Shown here: in pieces, positions 23,457 through 33,424 of the stretch
How the letters are laid out: every line of letters begins with the position of its first letter
Numbering within the stretch: position 1 is the first letter of the stretch
Origin: Tillus elongatus
Lineage: Eukaryota; Arthropoda; Insecta; Coleoptera; Cleridae
Direction: 5' to 3'
NCBI GenBank assembly: GCA_964006375.1
Contig: OZ023270.1
Span: 56,030,536-56,094,535, forward strand
DNA: 64,000 bases
Translations under genes and position numbers: made by a program
The notes under the pieces: model-generated
The model's database searches: none
What the model saw: only the letters and a program-made list of their open reading frames with translations
What the model was told of the DNA's origin: nothing

Positions 23457-23945
23457 TCAGAAGCTCTCTGGTTGTAAAAAAACCCACAGCTTAGTAGCTG
23501 TGGGTAATTTTGCTTTCTTTGCAACGACTGGTTCCTGCTGAGCTTTTTTATTCTGAACTGGAGTCTTTAACTGTGGTTTTGTAGCTGTAAGTGCCTCATC
23601 TTCTAATGACGATTCTTCTGAACTACTTTTTTCCTTCTGAGGTTTTTTTAGCACCAGCTTTCTGGACTGTTGCAGGGGTAGTTTTTCATCTGACGATGAG
23701 TCATCTGAGCTGCTATCATCCTTTGCAGCAGCCTTTCCTTAAACTGGTTTAAGAGTTAGTTTAGTAGCTCCTTTGGCTGGTGCATTATCCGAACTGGATT
23801 CATCAGAACTAGACCCTGGTTTTTGCACAGGTTTGGCAGGCTGGTTAGTAACTGGTTTGACTGGTGTTTTAGAAGCTTCTTCTTCAGATAATAAATCGCC
23901 TCCATTCTGGATTACTTCTGCAGATTTTAATGAATGGTAGTTCAT
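23457..23945 (-). pseudogene. Nopp140/NOLC1-like acidic serine repeat fragment
   Basis: A 163-codon minus-strand frame has one in-frame TAA (at about 23739-23741). It reads alternating Ser/Asp/Glu clusters (GSSSDESSSDNAPAKG, DDSSSDDSSSDEK, KSSSEESSLEDEA) and Lys/Pro/Ala linkers (KTPVKPVTNQPAKPVQ). That pattern is the central repeat of the nucleolar phosphoprotein Nopp140, a CK2 substrate and chaperone of snoRNPs. Neither the N-terminal LisH nor the C-terminal SRP40 domain is visible nearby. The single stop with an otherwise clean frame suggests a recent pseudogene, retrocopy or captured exon. Confidence 0.6.
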
Positions 23946-25827
23946 CAGTCAACCCACAAAGACCAGAAGCAGGCCCCTCCGGGAGCGAAAGAGTAACACG
24001 TCCTACTACTTAGCCCTCTGTGAGTTGCACTTCAGGGAGGTATAAACGCACCTACAGGACCAGCCCCTCTAGAGGCAGAGATAGGACATATCCTGTCCCC
24101 GGAATCTATAGAGGGACAACAGGAGATCTGGACAAACTTCCACCCTCAAAAAGTATCGACTTCTCTAAGTTGCGTTTTATTAGTAAAATTTATAAAATTA
24201 GGCATAAGCCACAATAAACCTAGGTCGCAGTGGACGGACTCAACTAGTGCACTTTATATGGAACCTAAGCTTACTAACCTACTTGATCGATGCAAAAGCG
24301 AAAGAGATCGGCTCATGGTGTGTCTTTCAGTAGCCGTTGAAAGTTTTTTGACGTCGCTCGCTGTGGCGGAATTCTCCTATTATAATACTAAATGCAGATG
24401 TAGAGTCCCTATATCTATATTATATAAAACGGTTTTGTCAGAGACAACAACAATTAATAATATTATAATCTCTCATATTTTTTTTACAAAACTTGTGTTT
24501 ATATGTTTTGGTACTTTTAGGTCTTTTCTTTGGCATATAAATGTAAATCAATTTCGATTCATACAAACTAATATGTTTCGTGATGAGAGTTTTCAAGTTT
24601 TGTATCTTTTGACTTTCTGGAGAAACACAAAAATGTTTTAAATGCATAATACTTAATGTTTCATTAAGCGAGAAATTTTTGCATAGTGTAGGATATATCA
24701 TCGCAATTTGCTTAGAAAATGTCGCTGTAGTAACTTAGCTACTTTAGGGATGAATACACCCATTTTTTCGCAAAAAATGACCGTTTCGCAGGAAACCTGG
24801 TCCGATTGGGCTGCCTGTTTAAGGAATAAGGAGATATTGTGGGTAAAGCTGGAGAAGTAGCACACTGTATATTTGTGACAGGACTACATGTTACTTACAA
24901 ACTTATTTTAATGAGAAGAACAATTAATAATAATATACAACACGAAGGAACTACATAATGTACGACTCATTAAATAAAAATATCTTTATAACAAAAATAA
25001 TATCGACTATAGACACCTTTTTAGGTCAGATCTAATTACACATATAAAAAAAATTATTGCAATTATGCTTAACTTCTTAAATATGATGATCAAATAAATC
25101 GGATTGTACAGATCTCATAAACATTAAGAATATAAACAATGCAAGTGTTCACAAAACTTGCATATGTAACACATTCAATTACAACGCAAATGCTGAAAAT
25201 GCGTTGACATCGACCTTTCTTTAATACACTGGCAAAGATTTGTAATTAATAGTAAGTCATTTATGCTGTAATCTAATGCCCTTCGAAATATAATTAGAAT
25301 GGTATTTTTTGGCAAGCTATTGTCCTTGAATACTTATTTAGGCATTAGATAAGTTCTATGGTCCCTAGTTCGCGCTTATTTGATAAACAAATTCTTACTG
25401 TCGTCATCTCCGTATTAGCCGATTATTTTATAAAAGAAAATTTCATACAACGTAAACTAGAAAGAAGATCAATAACTGTAGACTGAAGCAAGATATTCAT
25501 AATATTTGTATCTCAAAATTCGATAATTAAACTTAAAATCTACTAAAATATGTTTATAAGCGCAAATTGTAGGTGCTTTTAGGATATAAAAATCATTCTA
25601 TATTTATAACTGACTTATTTTCTAGACGATTTCATGCAGTACATTGAGGTATGTAAACTTCATTACATCTGCATGAATAAATAATCAAGCTATACCCATC
25701 ACGCTAAATCCTCGTTATACTAATTTCTTCAAATTCTGTACAAAGCTGAAAAATCTCCAACGCTATGCGAGTGATGATTCAGCTCTTAAAATTATTTATT
25801 CTTGTATAAAGGGTATTTATTCATTTG
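23946..25827. other. Unassigned sequence, no gene seen
   Basis: About 1.9 kb. 23950-24250 is less AT-rich than the rest but has no frame I recognise. The remainder is AT-rich, without termini or ORFs of note. An isolated 127-codon ORF (24258-24641) has no family features and I do not call it. Confidence 0.4.
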
Positions 25828-26178
25828 TTTTTTTTTTCTTTAACGTCGGCCTATTTCCCAGACTAAGGACAATCACCGGCACCAGGGAGCACTTTCACCT
25901 CAGTATCCTGGAAATTTTGCCGAACCCCTGTCTTTCTGCAAGGAGTGTAGGGATCTTGAACGTACCCAACATTGCATGGACACGGGACCGACGGCTTTAC
26001 GCCCCCTACGAAGGGGGGAACGTGCATACATTCAACTTGCTCAAACACCATGCCAACCTCGACGGATGTTCATTTTTACAGTATGTACTGAAACAAAGTG
26101 AAAGGGGAACGCTGGGAATCGAACCCGGTACCTTTCGGTTCAGAGGCACACGTTCCTACCCCTGAACCACCAAGGCTC
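25828..26178 (-). mobile_element. tRNA-derived SINE, full-length copy
   Basis: The minus strand begins GAGCCTTGGTGGTTCAGGGG (A-box-like TGGTTCAGGGG) and has the B box GGGTTCGATTCCC about 50 nt further on, as in a tRNA. A 270-bp unrelated body (ending GGAAATAGGCCGACGTTAAA) follows, and an A-rich tail (25828-25837 as T on plus). Two further copies lie at 44430-44719 and 45092-45442. The internal pol III promoter would drive its own transcription. Mobilisation would need a LINE in trans. Confidence 0.8.
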
Positions 26179-26464
26179 TAATCGTTTCAGCAAAAAATAT
26201 AGGTATATATTTCTTGCTCATCAAAACTAATCTAAATAAATGATGGCAGAACGCACCACTTGATGAAGGAAAATAGATATGCGTTGGGATTTGGTGAAGT
26301 ATCTCATTTAAGCACTTTAAGTCAGACTTATTCACTTTATTGATACCCATATTTTTTTGAGTAAATTATTTCTTTAGGCGTATAAAAAGCATAGATACAG
26401 ATTTATTACAACTTTTTATTTCAAACAAAATAAATAAATGTTTTGCTATATAAGGTAGAGGTAA

Positions 26465-27010
26465 GAAAGTCACAACTTGTAAACAAAACGAACACTATGT
26501 GAAAACTGGAACCTGTGATGAGCAGAAGAAAGATAAAATAGAGAAAAAAATTGTGTGTTTACCTTATGAACCACGAATCACAAAGGGTTTGGAAAGTATT
26601 TTTAAGAAAGCTGATTTACATTTGACTTTTTCGACGAAAAGTAATTTAAAAAATTTGTTGGGTAATACGAAAGATAAAGTCACTGAAATGTCCGGTATTT
26701 ATGATATTAGTTGCAAAGATTGCAATCTTAAATACGTGGGTCAAACTAGGAGAAACATAGCCACCAGATTTCGTGAACATCTCGCACATTTGCGATATGG
26801 TACGGTGGATAAATCGTGTGTGGCACAACATATATGGGATAATAATCACCACATTGACAAAGAAAGTTTGAAACTTGTCAAAAATGTTAGACATCAAAAA
26901 TGCTTGATTCATTAGAAAGTATTTTTATATCAAGGTCGATTAAGAACAAAACTTCATTAAATCATGCGGCACCTTTCATTTCAAGCCCTTTATTTTCACT
27001 TTGGATTTGA
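26465..27010 (+). pseudogene. Penelope-like element GIY-YIG endonuclease fragment
   Basis: The 138-aa frame (26499-26915) contains GIYDISCKDCNLKYVGQTRR. This is the GIY...YVG core with the CxxC insert typical of Penelope-like elements. NIATRFREHLAHLRYG (catalytic Arg and the REH box) and SCVAQHIWDNNHHI (the AxHxxxxxH region) follow. A stop follows, but related sequence runs on to about 27010. The RT domain expected upstream is missing, so only the 3' end is present. Confidence 0.82.
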
Positions 27011-27505
27011 CTACTTAAACACTCTTAATTTGTCTGGTAGAATAATAAATTACTGTCAATAACTCGGCCGGTCTATACATATACTAATCTCTACGCTGGT
27101 CTCGACTTAAAGACCATTTCGTTTTCTTTGTATCTATGAAGTCAATATAAATACTGTTTACAAAGTATTAAAATCAGTATATAGTTTTTATGTAGTATTT
27201 ATCCTTTGTTAGAGTTCTATATAAAAAAGATGAGTGGAGATTATGGTGTTTGTCTCGCCAGATGTGCTTGTCGGCTTGCTCCAATATCCACATAGTAAAT
27301 TTTTAGATCGAAAGGGAACGTGCAGATTCCTTAAATAACTCGGTACCTTTCCTTTTAAGCCTATTATTCTTATATTAGATAAGGGCTAATAAATTTGTCG
27401 ACCAGAAGATTAAAGCAGGTCTTCGACCTCGTAGTTTCACTAGACAGTAAACAAACGATGGGTCTTCGACGACAATTTTACTTCGGACTAGTTCGTTTAC
27501 CTAGA
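27011..27505. other. Unassigned flank between Penelope fragment and provirus
   Basis: No gene is seen. It could be the 3' non-coding part of the Penelope-type element, because a Penelope-like motif (CCTCTGAAGATG...CGAAACG) reappears directly beyond the provirus at 30199. Confidence 0.35.
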
Positions 27506-27509
27506 CGCG

Positions 27510-27914
27510 AGTTAACTTTCTTGTTAACACACTTGAATTTTTAAAAGAATTTATTGATTATAGTTACATAAAATACTTATGAATAATAATAAAAATGATT
27601 AATATAAATTATGACAATTTAAAAGAGACTCAAGCAATAACAATGTAGGAATATCCGTCCGTGGTCTGGTAACTTCCATATATAGTCTCTGGTGGGGCGT
27701 GGACCGAGAGGCGGTTTCCACCTAAGTTGCAGTCTTGAAGGTGATCCTAGCAGGTGGCTGGTTGCTGATTTGAAGGTCTAGTTGTTTACCCATTTATAAA
27801 TAGTCTATTCTTCTAATTGCGCTGCTATTAATTAACCCATTCGTCAGCGACCTTGGGTGTTGAATCGGGATCTGTACTTCTTATATACATTGTATGAGTT
27901 GGCTATTGTTATCT
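27510..27914 (-). repeat. 3' LTR of the errantivirus
   Basis: This is 405 bp, same length as the 5' LTR, with roughly a dozen substitutions between them. A short purine run (GGAGG, at 27915-27919 as CCTCC on plus) precedes it on the coding strand and may be the polypurine tract. The divergence suggests the insertion is not very recent. Confidence 0.9.
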
Positions 27915-27938
27915 CCTCCATCATTTAGAGAACGAAGC

Positions 27939-29647
27939 CTATGGTTCGTTCCGAATAGTCATCGGGAATCCAGTAATTGGTTTGGAGTCAGCAGTTTTCG
28001 TTTTTGATTTCTGCCAGATGTATCTTGAAGTTATTGTGATTATTGTTATTATTATCACACTGTATAATATAATTGTCCATACACTAGGGTGGTATATGGG
28101 CAAATCGATGGTTCCTGGAATTCTGCCATTGATGGATTGTAACTGGGATTTCATATTGTTCAAGTCGTGCAGTTGGACATTTTCTAATTTTAGTTCTGGT
28201 AATTTGTCTGGGAATATGGGTGCTCTATTTGTTACCAATTCGATGTTTGGGAGATTTAACGATTGTTGTGTTTCCGATGCCATTTGTACTGAACTGAATC
28301 TTTCGTTATTGATGATAAGTTGGCATTTGGGTTTCAGAGTCGCCAGTTTTGTTCCGCTGATTATTTTGGTTTCTTCATTTTCTTCGCAGCTTAGTTTGAT
28401 TTTCGTTTTTTCGGGTGCCACTATTATATATATTGTGTATTGCCATATTTAGAGACTGTTGTTTTTGTTATTTTGACAAGTTCTTGCTTGCTATTGTTTA
28501 TCGGTTTCTGGAAGTTGATCAGTTTAATTTCGTATGGGTTGTTTTCGTTAAGTGCTGTCGGGTTGTCATTTTCACAAAAGTATGTTTGGTCTTTTAGATT
28601 CCTACACTTTTCGTTTCTGTAAGCGTAGTGTTTGCTGCTAAGGAGTAGGTACTTGGTTCTAGGAACAATCATTCTGAAGGTATACGGATTTCTAGGGACT
28701 GGTAATGCATACAATTGATAATAAATATAATCTGATTTGTCTACTAAAGGTATATCTATTTGGAATATAATTTTAAAGTCAATTTGAACGGTTTTTATTA
28801 TAAATATTTTTTCGTAAAGTGAAATGTCGGATTTTGTTATTAATCTTGATTTTGAGATATGGTTTTCAATATTTTCTAATTCTGTTGATATAAATTTCGA
28901 TTTCAGTATTGACGTATGATACGTGTTCAATTTTGAAAAGATAATTGCATTTTCTGTTGTTAATATCATGTTTAGTACATTATTTAACAAATAACTGATT
29001 TGAGTGAGTAATTCCAAATGTTTTACTCTATGAAAATTTGTTAGTTGGTCGCTTTTTAGACTATCTATTGTATATTCCAAATCGTTTATTCTCGCTACTA
29101 TGGCTTCTTGGTTATGGTTCAGGTTGCCTATTGTTTTATTGAACTCTGTTATAGCATCTGTCATTAGGGATGTCTGTGAACTAAAAAGTTGATGTATTTG
29201 ATTTTGATCTTTCCTCAAATTTTCAAGAGCTTTATATATTCTGTCGCCGTCATCTGTATCTAAGTTCCCAGTTATTGATTTGAATATCGATCCTAGTCCG
29301 TTTATTAAACCTCTTTTGTTCCTAATTGTTGTTGGAAATATTCGATAAAATGTGTCATCTATATTGCCGATTGTGAAATTGATTGTTAAAATAAAATTTT
29401 TATATTCCAACTTGTATTCTGCATTCATTAGGCTTAGTATGTTGTCGAAGTAAGTTTTTAGTCTGTTAAAGTCGTCGTATAGTTGTCTTAGGTCATGTAT
29501 ATGAATCATTGTCCATTTATCGTTTTCTGAAAAGGCTTGTCCCAGTTTGCGTGGTAGTATGCCTGGATTGTCTGTTAGGTCTTCTAATTGTGGATTTACT
29601 CTGGTGAAGAGAATGAACAGAATCGATGCTATTGCTGCTGTCTTCAT
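27939..29647 (-). pseudogene. env: Errantivirus env (baculovirus F-like fusion protein), frameshifted
   Basis: A class I membrane fusion protein of the Baculo_F/errantivirus family. I choose ATG 29647 because it opens a signal peptide (KTAAIASILFILF); the frame upstream lacks an ATG. A furin-type site, RNKR, precedes the fusion peptide region GLINGLGSIFKSITGNL. After that come heptad-rich helices and a Cys-containing ectodomain. The first frame stops at 28424-28426. The C-terminal part (27939-28421), with the membrane anchor WTIILYSVIIITIITI and a short tail, is in another frame. The break lies in an ATATATATAA run at about 28424-28436, so the product would be secreted without its anchor. Confidence 0.88.
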
Positions 29648-29726
29648 GACGTCTCTCTTGATCGGTTCTTTGGCTGTTAAGCGTTGAAACGCAAAGAATC
29701 GATATACTTTTGGTTCTTCAGCACTA

Positions 29727-29744
29727 TCCGTTGTGACTGCGCCA
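29727..29744 (-). other. Primer-binding site (tRNA-Ser type)
   Basis: Immediately inside the 5' LTR the minus strand reads TGGCGCAGTCACAAC. The T is shared with the LTR end. TGGCGCAGTC is the 3' end complement of tRNA-Ser used by 17.6/297-type errantiviruses. This supports the LTR boundary and the orientation. Confidence 0.8.
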
Positions 29745-30148
29745 GTTAACACTCTTGTTAACACACTTGAATTTTTAAAATAATTTATTGATTATAGTTA
29801 CATAAAATACTTATGAATAATAATAAAAATGATAAATATAAATTATGACAATTTAAAAGAGACTCAAGCAATAACAATGTAGGAATATCCGTCCGTGGTC
29901 TGGTAACTTCCATATATAGTCTCTGGTGGGGCGTGGACCGAGAGGCGGTTTCCACCTAGGTTGTAGTCTTGAAGATGATCCTGGCAGGTGGCTGGTTGCT
30001 GATTTGAAGGTCTAGTTGTTTACCCATCTATGAATAGTCTATTCTTCTAATTGCGCTGCTATTAATTAACCCATTCGTCAGCGACCTTGGGTGTTGAATC
30101 GCGATCTGTACTTCTTATATACATTGTATGAGTTGGCTATTGTTATCT
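29744..30148 (-). repeat. 5' LTR of the errantivirus
   Basis: 405 bp, paired with the LTR at 27510-27914. It abuts the primer-binding site on the inner side and the CGCG duplication on the outer side. Confidence 0.9.
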
Positions 30149-30195
30149 CGCGATATAAATACACTGTAGCTAGTAGTTTAATTTTAGAATTTTTT

Positions 30196-30240
30196 TCCTC
30201 TGAAGATGTTGACATGGTCAACGAAACGATCGTAAGATCT
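30196..30240 (+). other. Hammerhead-like/Penelope-type motif
   Basis: CTCTGAAGATG is followed by a perfect 6-bp stem, GTTGAC-ATG-GTCAAC, and then GAAACG. CTGANGA, a stem and GAAA form the core order of a hammerhead ribozyme, and Penelope-type elements carry such motifs. An extra T between CTGAAGA and the stem departs from the canonical core. Activity is therefore doubtful. Confidence 0.35.
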
Positions 30241-30841
30241 CTGAAATATGTGTTGTGGTAATTTGGGTTCTCCAAGTGCACTTAACAAAACGAACAGTTA
30301 TCTGCAGAATGAAATTATGTGAGACAATTCCTCTGGTCATTGAAACATAACCCTTGACATATTCTGTAGATCCACTTTGTTCTGTAGTCTGTTTTACAGC
30401 ACTACAATGGGACCAATGAGGAGACGTATTCCTAATTGAAAAATGTGCTAGTTTTTCGTGTGTGGTCTTCTGGCCAACATGTCGCTTGAAATTATGTGGT
30501 TTATTATTGCTTAACTCTGGTTTTCCTAGAGATGGTTTTTTATGATCTTTCTCGGGCACACTGACGGACAATCATTGACGAAATTCTTTCAGTAAGCTAG
30601 TTTTAGAGTTGACTTTATCGCTAGAGTAGATACGCGTTGCAAACTGTCACATCAATGAAGTGAAGATATGTTCGTAATTTCACATACTACGCGATAGATG
30701 GAACCAGCAGATGTCATTTAGTGCTGTGGTTACCACAAAAAAAAAACAAGCTAACTTGTGTAATAGTGTGCTTAGCAGAAATGGTTTTACTTAGTAACTA
30801 CTTGACTTGAAAAGACGTTTAAGCAAAACATAACAAAAAAG
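30241..30841. other. Unassigned sequence, possible Penelope remainder
   Basis: A 117-codon minus frame (30218-30571) has no conserved motif and overlaps the hammerhead-like motif, so I do not call it a gene. Nothing else is recognised. Confidence 0.35.
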
Positions 30842-32063
30842 TCTGGACGCAGCAAGTGCGTTATGGAAGTAAATTTCCATAAAAACGTTTTTAATAGCAA
30901 ATATGTCTCTCTAATGCAAGCCGGCATCAATCTGGTTATCGGTATAACCTATATGGTAGAACAATGTAGGTACCATATTTTATCAAAATAACTAATTGTT
31001 TGAAAATGTACAAAAATTTTCCGAAAATAAACTTAAAATATTTCCGAGAAATCTGGTTTCCTAGCCAACAAACCTGAGGTTAATAGCAAATCGAGTTATT
31101 GAAATTTGCAGCTTTTAATGAAAATTCGCTACGAAAACGCATTTACTGCGTCTCGATTTTTTCCTTACAAAGCATCATATTTCGTTAAAAAAAAAGCAAA
31201 AATTTAATAATATAAGGGTGTTCGAAAAAAAATTGTAGGTATCACCAATAACTTATGGGCCAGCCTGTGATTGTCAAAATAATTTTATAAGATGCAACTG
31301 AAGACACCCTATAATTAACGTATACAACTTTTTCTCGTATCCTGTATAATAACAATTGTATTGAGCTTTAGCGTAGAAATGCGTACCCTGAATATATGCA
31401 AACAAATAAAAACTGAAACTAAACCCGGATATGGATTCTAGGAGGCATAGTTTGCGTTCATTTGAAGAAATTTTTTAAAATTCAAAACTCGCGTTCTTCT
31501 CATTAACGACTTTTTTTACGAAAATTAGCTAAAAATTATAGACCGTAAAACCATAAACTTAACTGAAACTACCGCCAAAGCATCAGAGAAAGTGTCTACT
31601 TGAAATTAAATTTCTGGAAACATTTTAGTAAAATTAGAGACAGTGACGGTTGAAGCTGAAACTTAAGGGTTTGCAGAACACCCTTCTTGCGGCATTTTCT
31701 TTACATAATCCGTATTTTTTCAGGTTCTTTGCCTAAATGTGGCCAATCTTGACGTTTCAAATCGCGACTTTGACGTTTTGAGGAAAACCACAGTTTATTT
31801 TCTAATGCCCATAACTTTTTTGTCTCTGAACTTACAGATACATGGTACATGGTTCACTCTTTATAATACAAATTGGCGTACCTGGTTGCCCTTGCTTTGT
31901 TATTTCCGAAGATATAATCTTTTTCCGAAAGAAAACACTAAATTTTCCTGGAAAACCTGTGCCGATTTTCCTGGCTAACGAACCTGTCCAAGCCACTTGC
32001 AAAAGCAAGGTACTTAGAAACTTTTATCAAAATCGGCCCATTATTTTTTGAGTTATCGGTGTG
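30842..32063. mobile_element. Helentron-like cluster, rearranged
   Basis: A plus 5' end (TCTGGACGCAGCAAGTGCG at 30842) faces an inverted 5' end (GCATTTACTGCGTC at about 31139-31152). A 3' end in plus orientation lies at about 31420-31535: CCCGGATATGGATTCTAGG and a decayed hairpin with ACGAAAATTAGCTAAAA. The segment 31560-32063 is the common body in minus orientation, ending GAGTTATCGGTGTGA, where a (TA)n tract would normally follow. Confidence 0.55.
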
Positions 32064-32149
32064 ACCCTAGGCCTAGGGTTGAACACACTGAGACCTCACA
32101 GACGATCTCCGGAGAGATTTGGGTCTTAGGCAGATTGAGGCCCCGTAAT

Positions 32150-32340
32150 CGAGCTACAACCACCCAACCCACCTTTGTCCACCGCTCTAAGAAGTAGGCA
32201 GAATCAAGCCTTAGAGTGTCCTTACATATTTCCTTTACCTCTTGAAACCAACCCAACCCACCTTTTTCCACCGCTCTAAGGAGTAAGCGGATTGAGGCCT
32301 TGAGAGTGTCCTTACATATTTCTTTCTCCAAAACAGAAGC
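32150..32340. repeat. Two tandem copies of an about 87-bp unit
   Basis: ACCCAACCCACCTTTGTCCA with a CCGCTCTAAG block and GAGTGTCCTTACATATTTC occurs twice in a row, at about 32162 and 32249. The copies differ by several substitutions. No function is evident. Confidence 0.7.
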
Positions 32341-32396
32341 CGAAACGTCGAGTTTTAATAAATTCTGGACGCGATTCAACCTGAGAACCAAGTATG

Positions 32397-32499
<103 letters not shown>

Positions 32500-32738
32500 T
32501 AGGTATGGGGACACTTGGGCCAGACAGTGACGTCACATTTCACATCTCGCCTTGTTATGTAACCTGTAAACATTCCAAAGGTCAATGACCTTCCAAGGTG
32601 ATTGACCTGTTATTTCTAGGAAACTTTGGCCAGACAGTGACGTCACATGACTTGGGCCAGACAGTCACATGCAAACATTCCAAAGTGTCTAACCTATTAC
32701 TTCAAATTATTCTAAGGATATTTTGAAAAAAACCATTT

Positions 32739-32811
32739 GGAGCAGGTGAGTTTCGAACCCCGGGCACTCAGATGGGAGGCAACGATGCTAACCACTGTGC
32801 TAAGCAGACGC
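32739..32811 (-). tRNA. tRNA-like gene (Gly-CCC-like) in left arm, probably not a working tRNA
   Basis: Minus strand, 73 nt. A-box region TAGCACAGTGGTTAGCAT, an anticodon-loop-like CTCCCAT (CCC), and B box GGGGTTCGAAAC. An A7 run on plus (32726-32732) gives a TTTTTTT pol III terminator just downstream. The acceptor arms (GCGTCTG and CCTGCTCC) do not pair well and the T stem is imperfect. It therefore looks like a tRNA-derived pol III transcript or SINE head rather than a functional tRNA. Confidence 0.55.
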
Positions 32812-33039
32812 TTATTAATTTACTGTTTTAGGCTGGTATATATACGACTTTTAATTAAAACAAACCATACATGTAACATACATAAAGTTTTTATTATTAT
32901 TAGACAATTGAATGATTCACAAAATAAGAATTAATATGTTTTAATATTATATAAATGTGAGCTGGAAGATAAAGCCCTTCTTACATTTAATGAGGGAATA
33001 TCAAATCTGTAAAAATAACACACAGAGGTCGTTGGCAAA

Positions 33040-33375
33040 CAAAAGAAGGAAGTTCAGAAACAAAATAGACAACAGGTTCAAATAGGAAACCAAACTTAAA
33101 TATCGTAGAGACAATAGAGGTCGCTGGCAAAACAAAGAAGGAAGCTAAGAAACAAAATGGACAACAGGTTCAACTCTTAAAAATAGGAACTTTTTTAGCC
33201 TTATGTGTGGGCGCGGCAAGTAGTTGATTTTATTTTGAAAGAGATACAGGTTCGATTCCTGATATATGCTCCTTGATATGGTAGCGTCAAATACAAAGAG
33301 GTACTGAATAACTAAACAGTAAGCTTAGAAACAATGGTTGGTTACAGGTTCAATTCCTTTCTAACCCCCCACGTG
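33040..33375 (+). repeat. Cluster of four B-box-like sequences
   Basis: CAGGTTC(A/G)A(A/C/T) motifs occur at about 33073, 33170, 33248 and 33343, spaced 79-97 bp. The first two sit in a direct repeat (GAGGTCG(T/C)TGGCAAA...CAACAGGTTCAA). The third has a clean CAGG-TTCGATT-CCTG T-arm. A-box partners and acceptor stems are weak. Mirrored in the right arm at about 42200-42540. It could be an array of decayed tRNA-like units; this is inference. Confidence 0.35.
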
Positions 33376-33424
33376 TTTAGTGTCATGTTACTCGTCTAAG
33401 TAAGCAGAATTAAAAAAAAAATGG

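Larger units (their letters stand above)
27510..30148 (-). mobile_element. Errantivirus (gypsy-group) LTR-env-LTR mini-provirus
   Basis: The two LTRs are each 405 bp (27510-27914 and 29744-30148) and about 97% identical by eye. They start AGATAACAATAG and end TTAACT on the minus strand. A 4-bp duplication, CGCG, flanks the element (27506-27509 and 30149-30152); this is a YRYR target, as errantiviruses use. A tRNA-Ser-type primer-binding site follows the 5' LTR. The interior (27915-29743) holds only an env gene. gag and pol are absent although both ends are intact. Confidence 0.9.

Noticed and set aside
24258..24641. 127-codon plus frame
   Set aside because: The second half is low-complexity Phe/Ile/Asn-rich AT sequence and no motif is seen.
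25917..26165. 82-codon plus frame (and similar at 44400-44762 and 45074-45454)
   Set aside because: It runs antisense through the tRNA-derived SINE, and its similarity between loci is due to the SINE.
27982..28452. 156-codon plus frame rich in hydrophobic residues
   Set aside because: Antisense shadow of the env membrane-anchor region.
30218..30571. 117-codon minus frame
   Set aside because: No conserved motif, and it overlaps the Penelope/hammerhead-like sequence. Probably chance.
33196..33272. A full tRNA gene around the CAGGTTCGATTCCTG arm
   Set aside because: The T-arm is good, but no acceptor stem pairs and the A box is poor, so I keep it only as a B-box-like motif.
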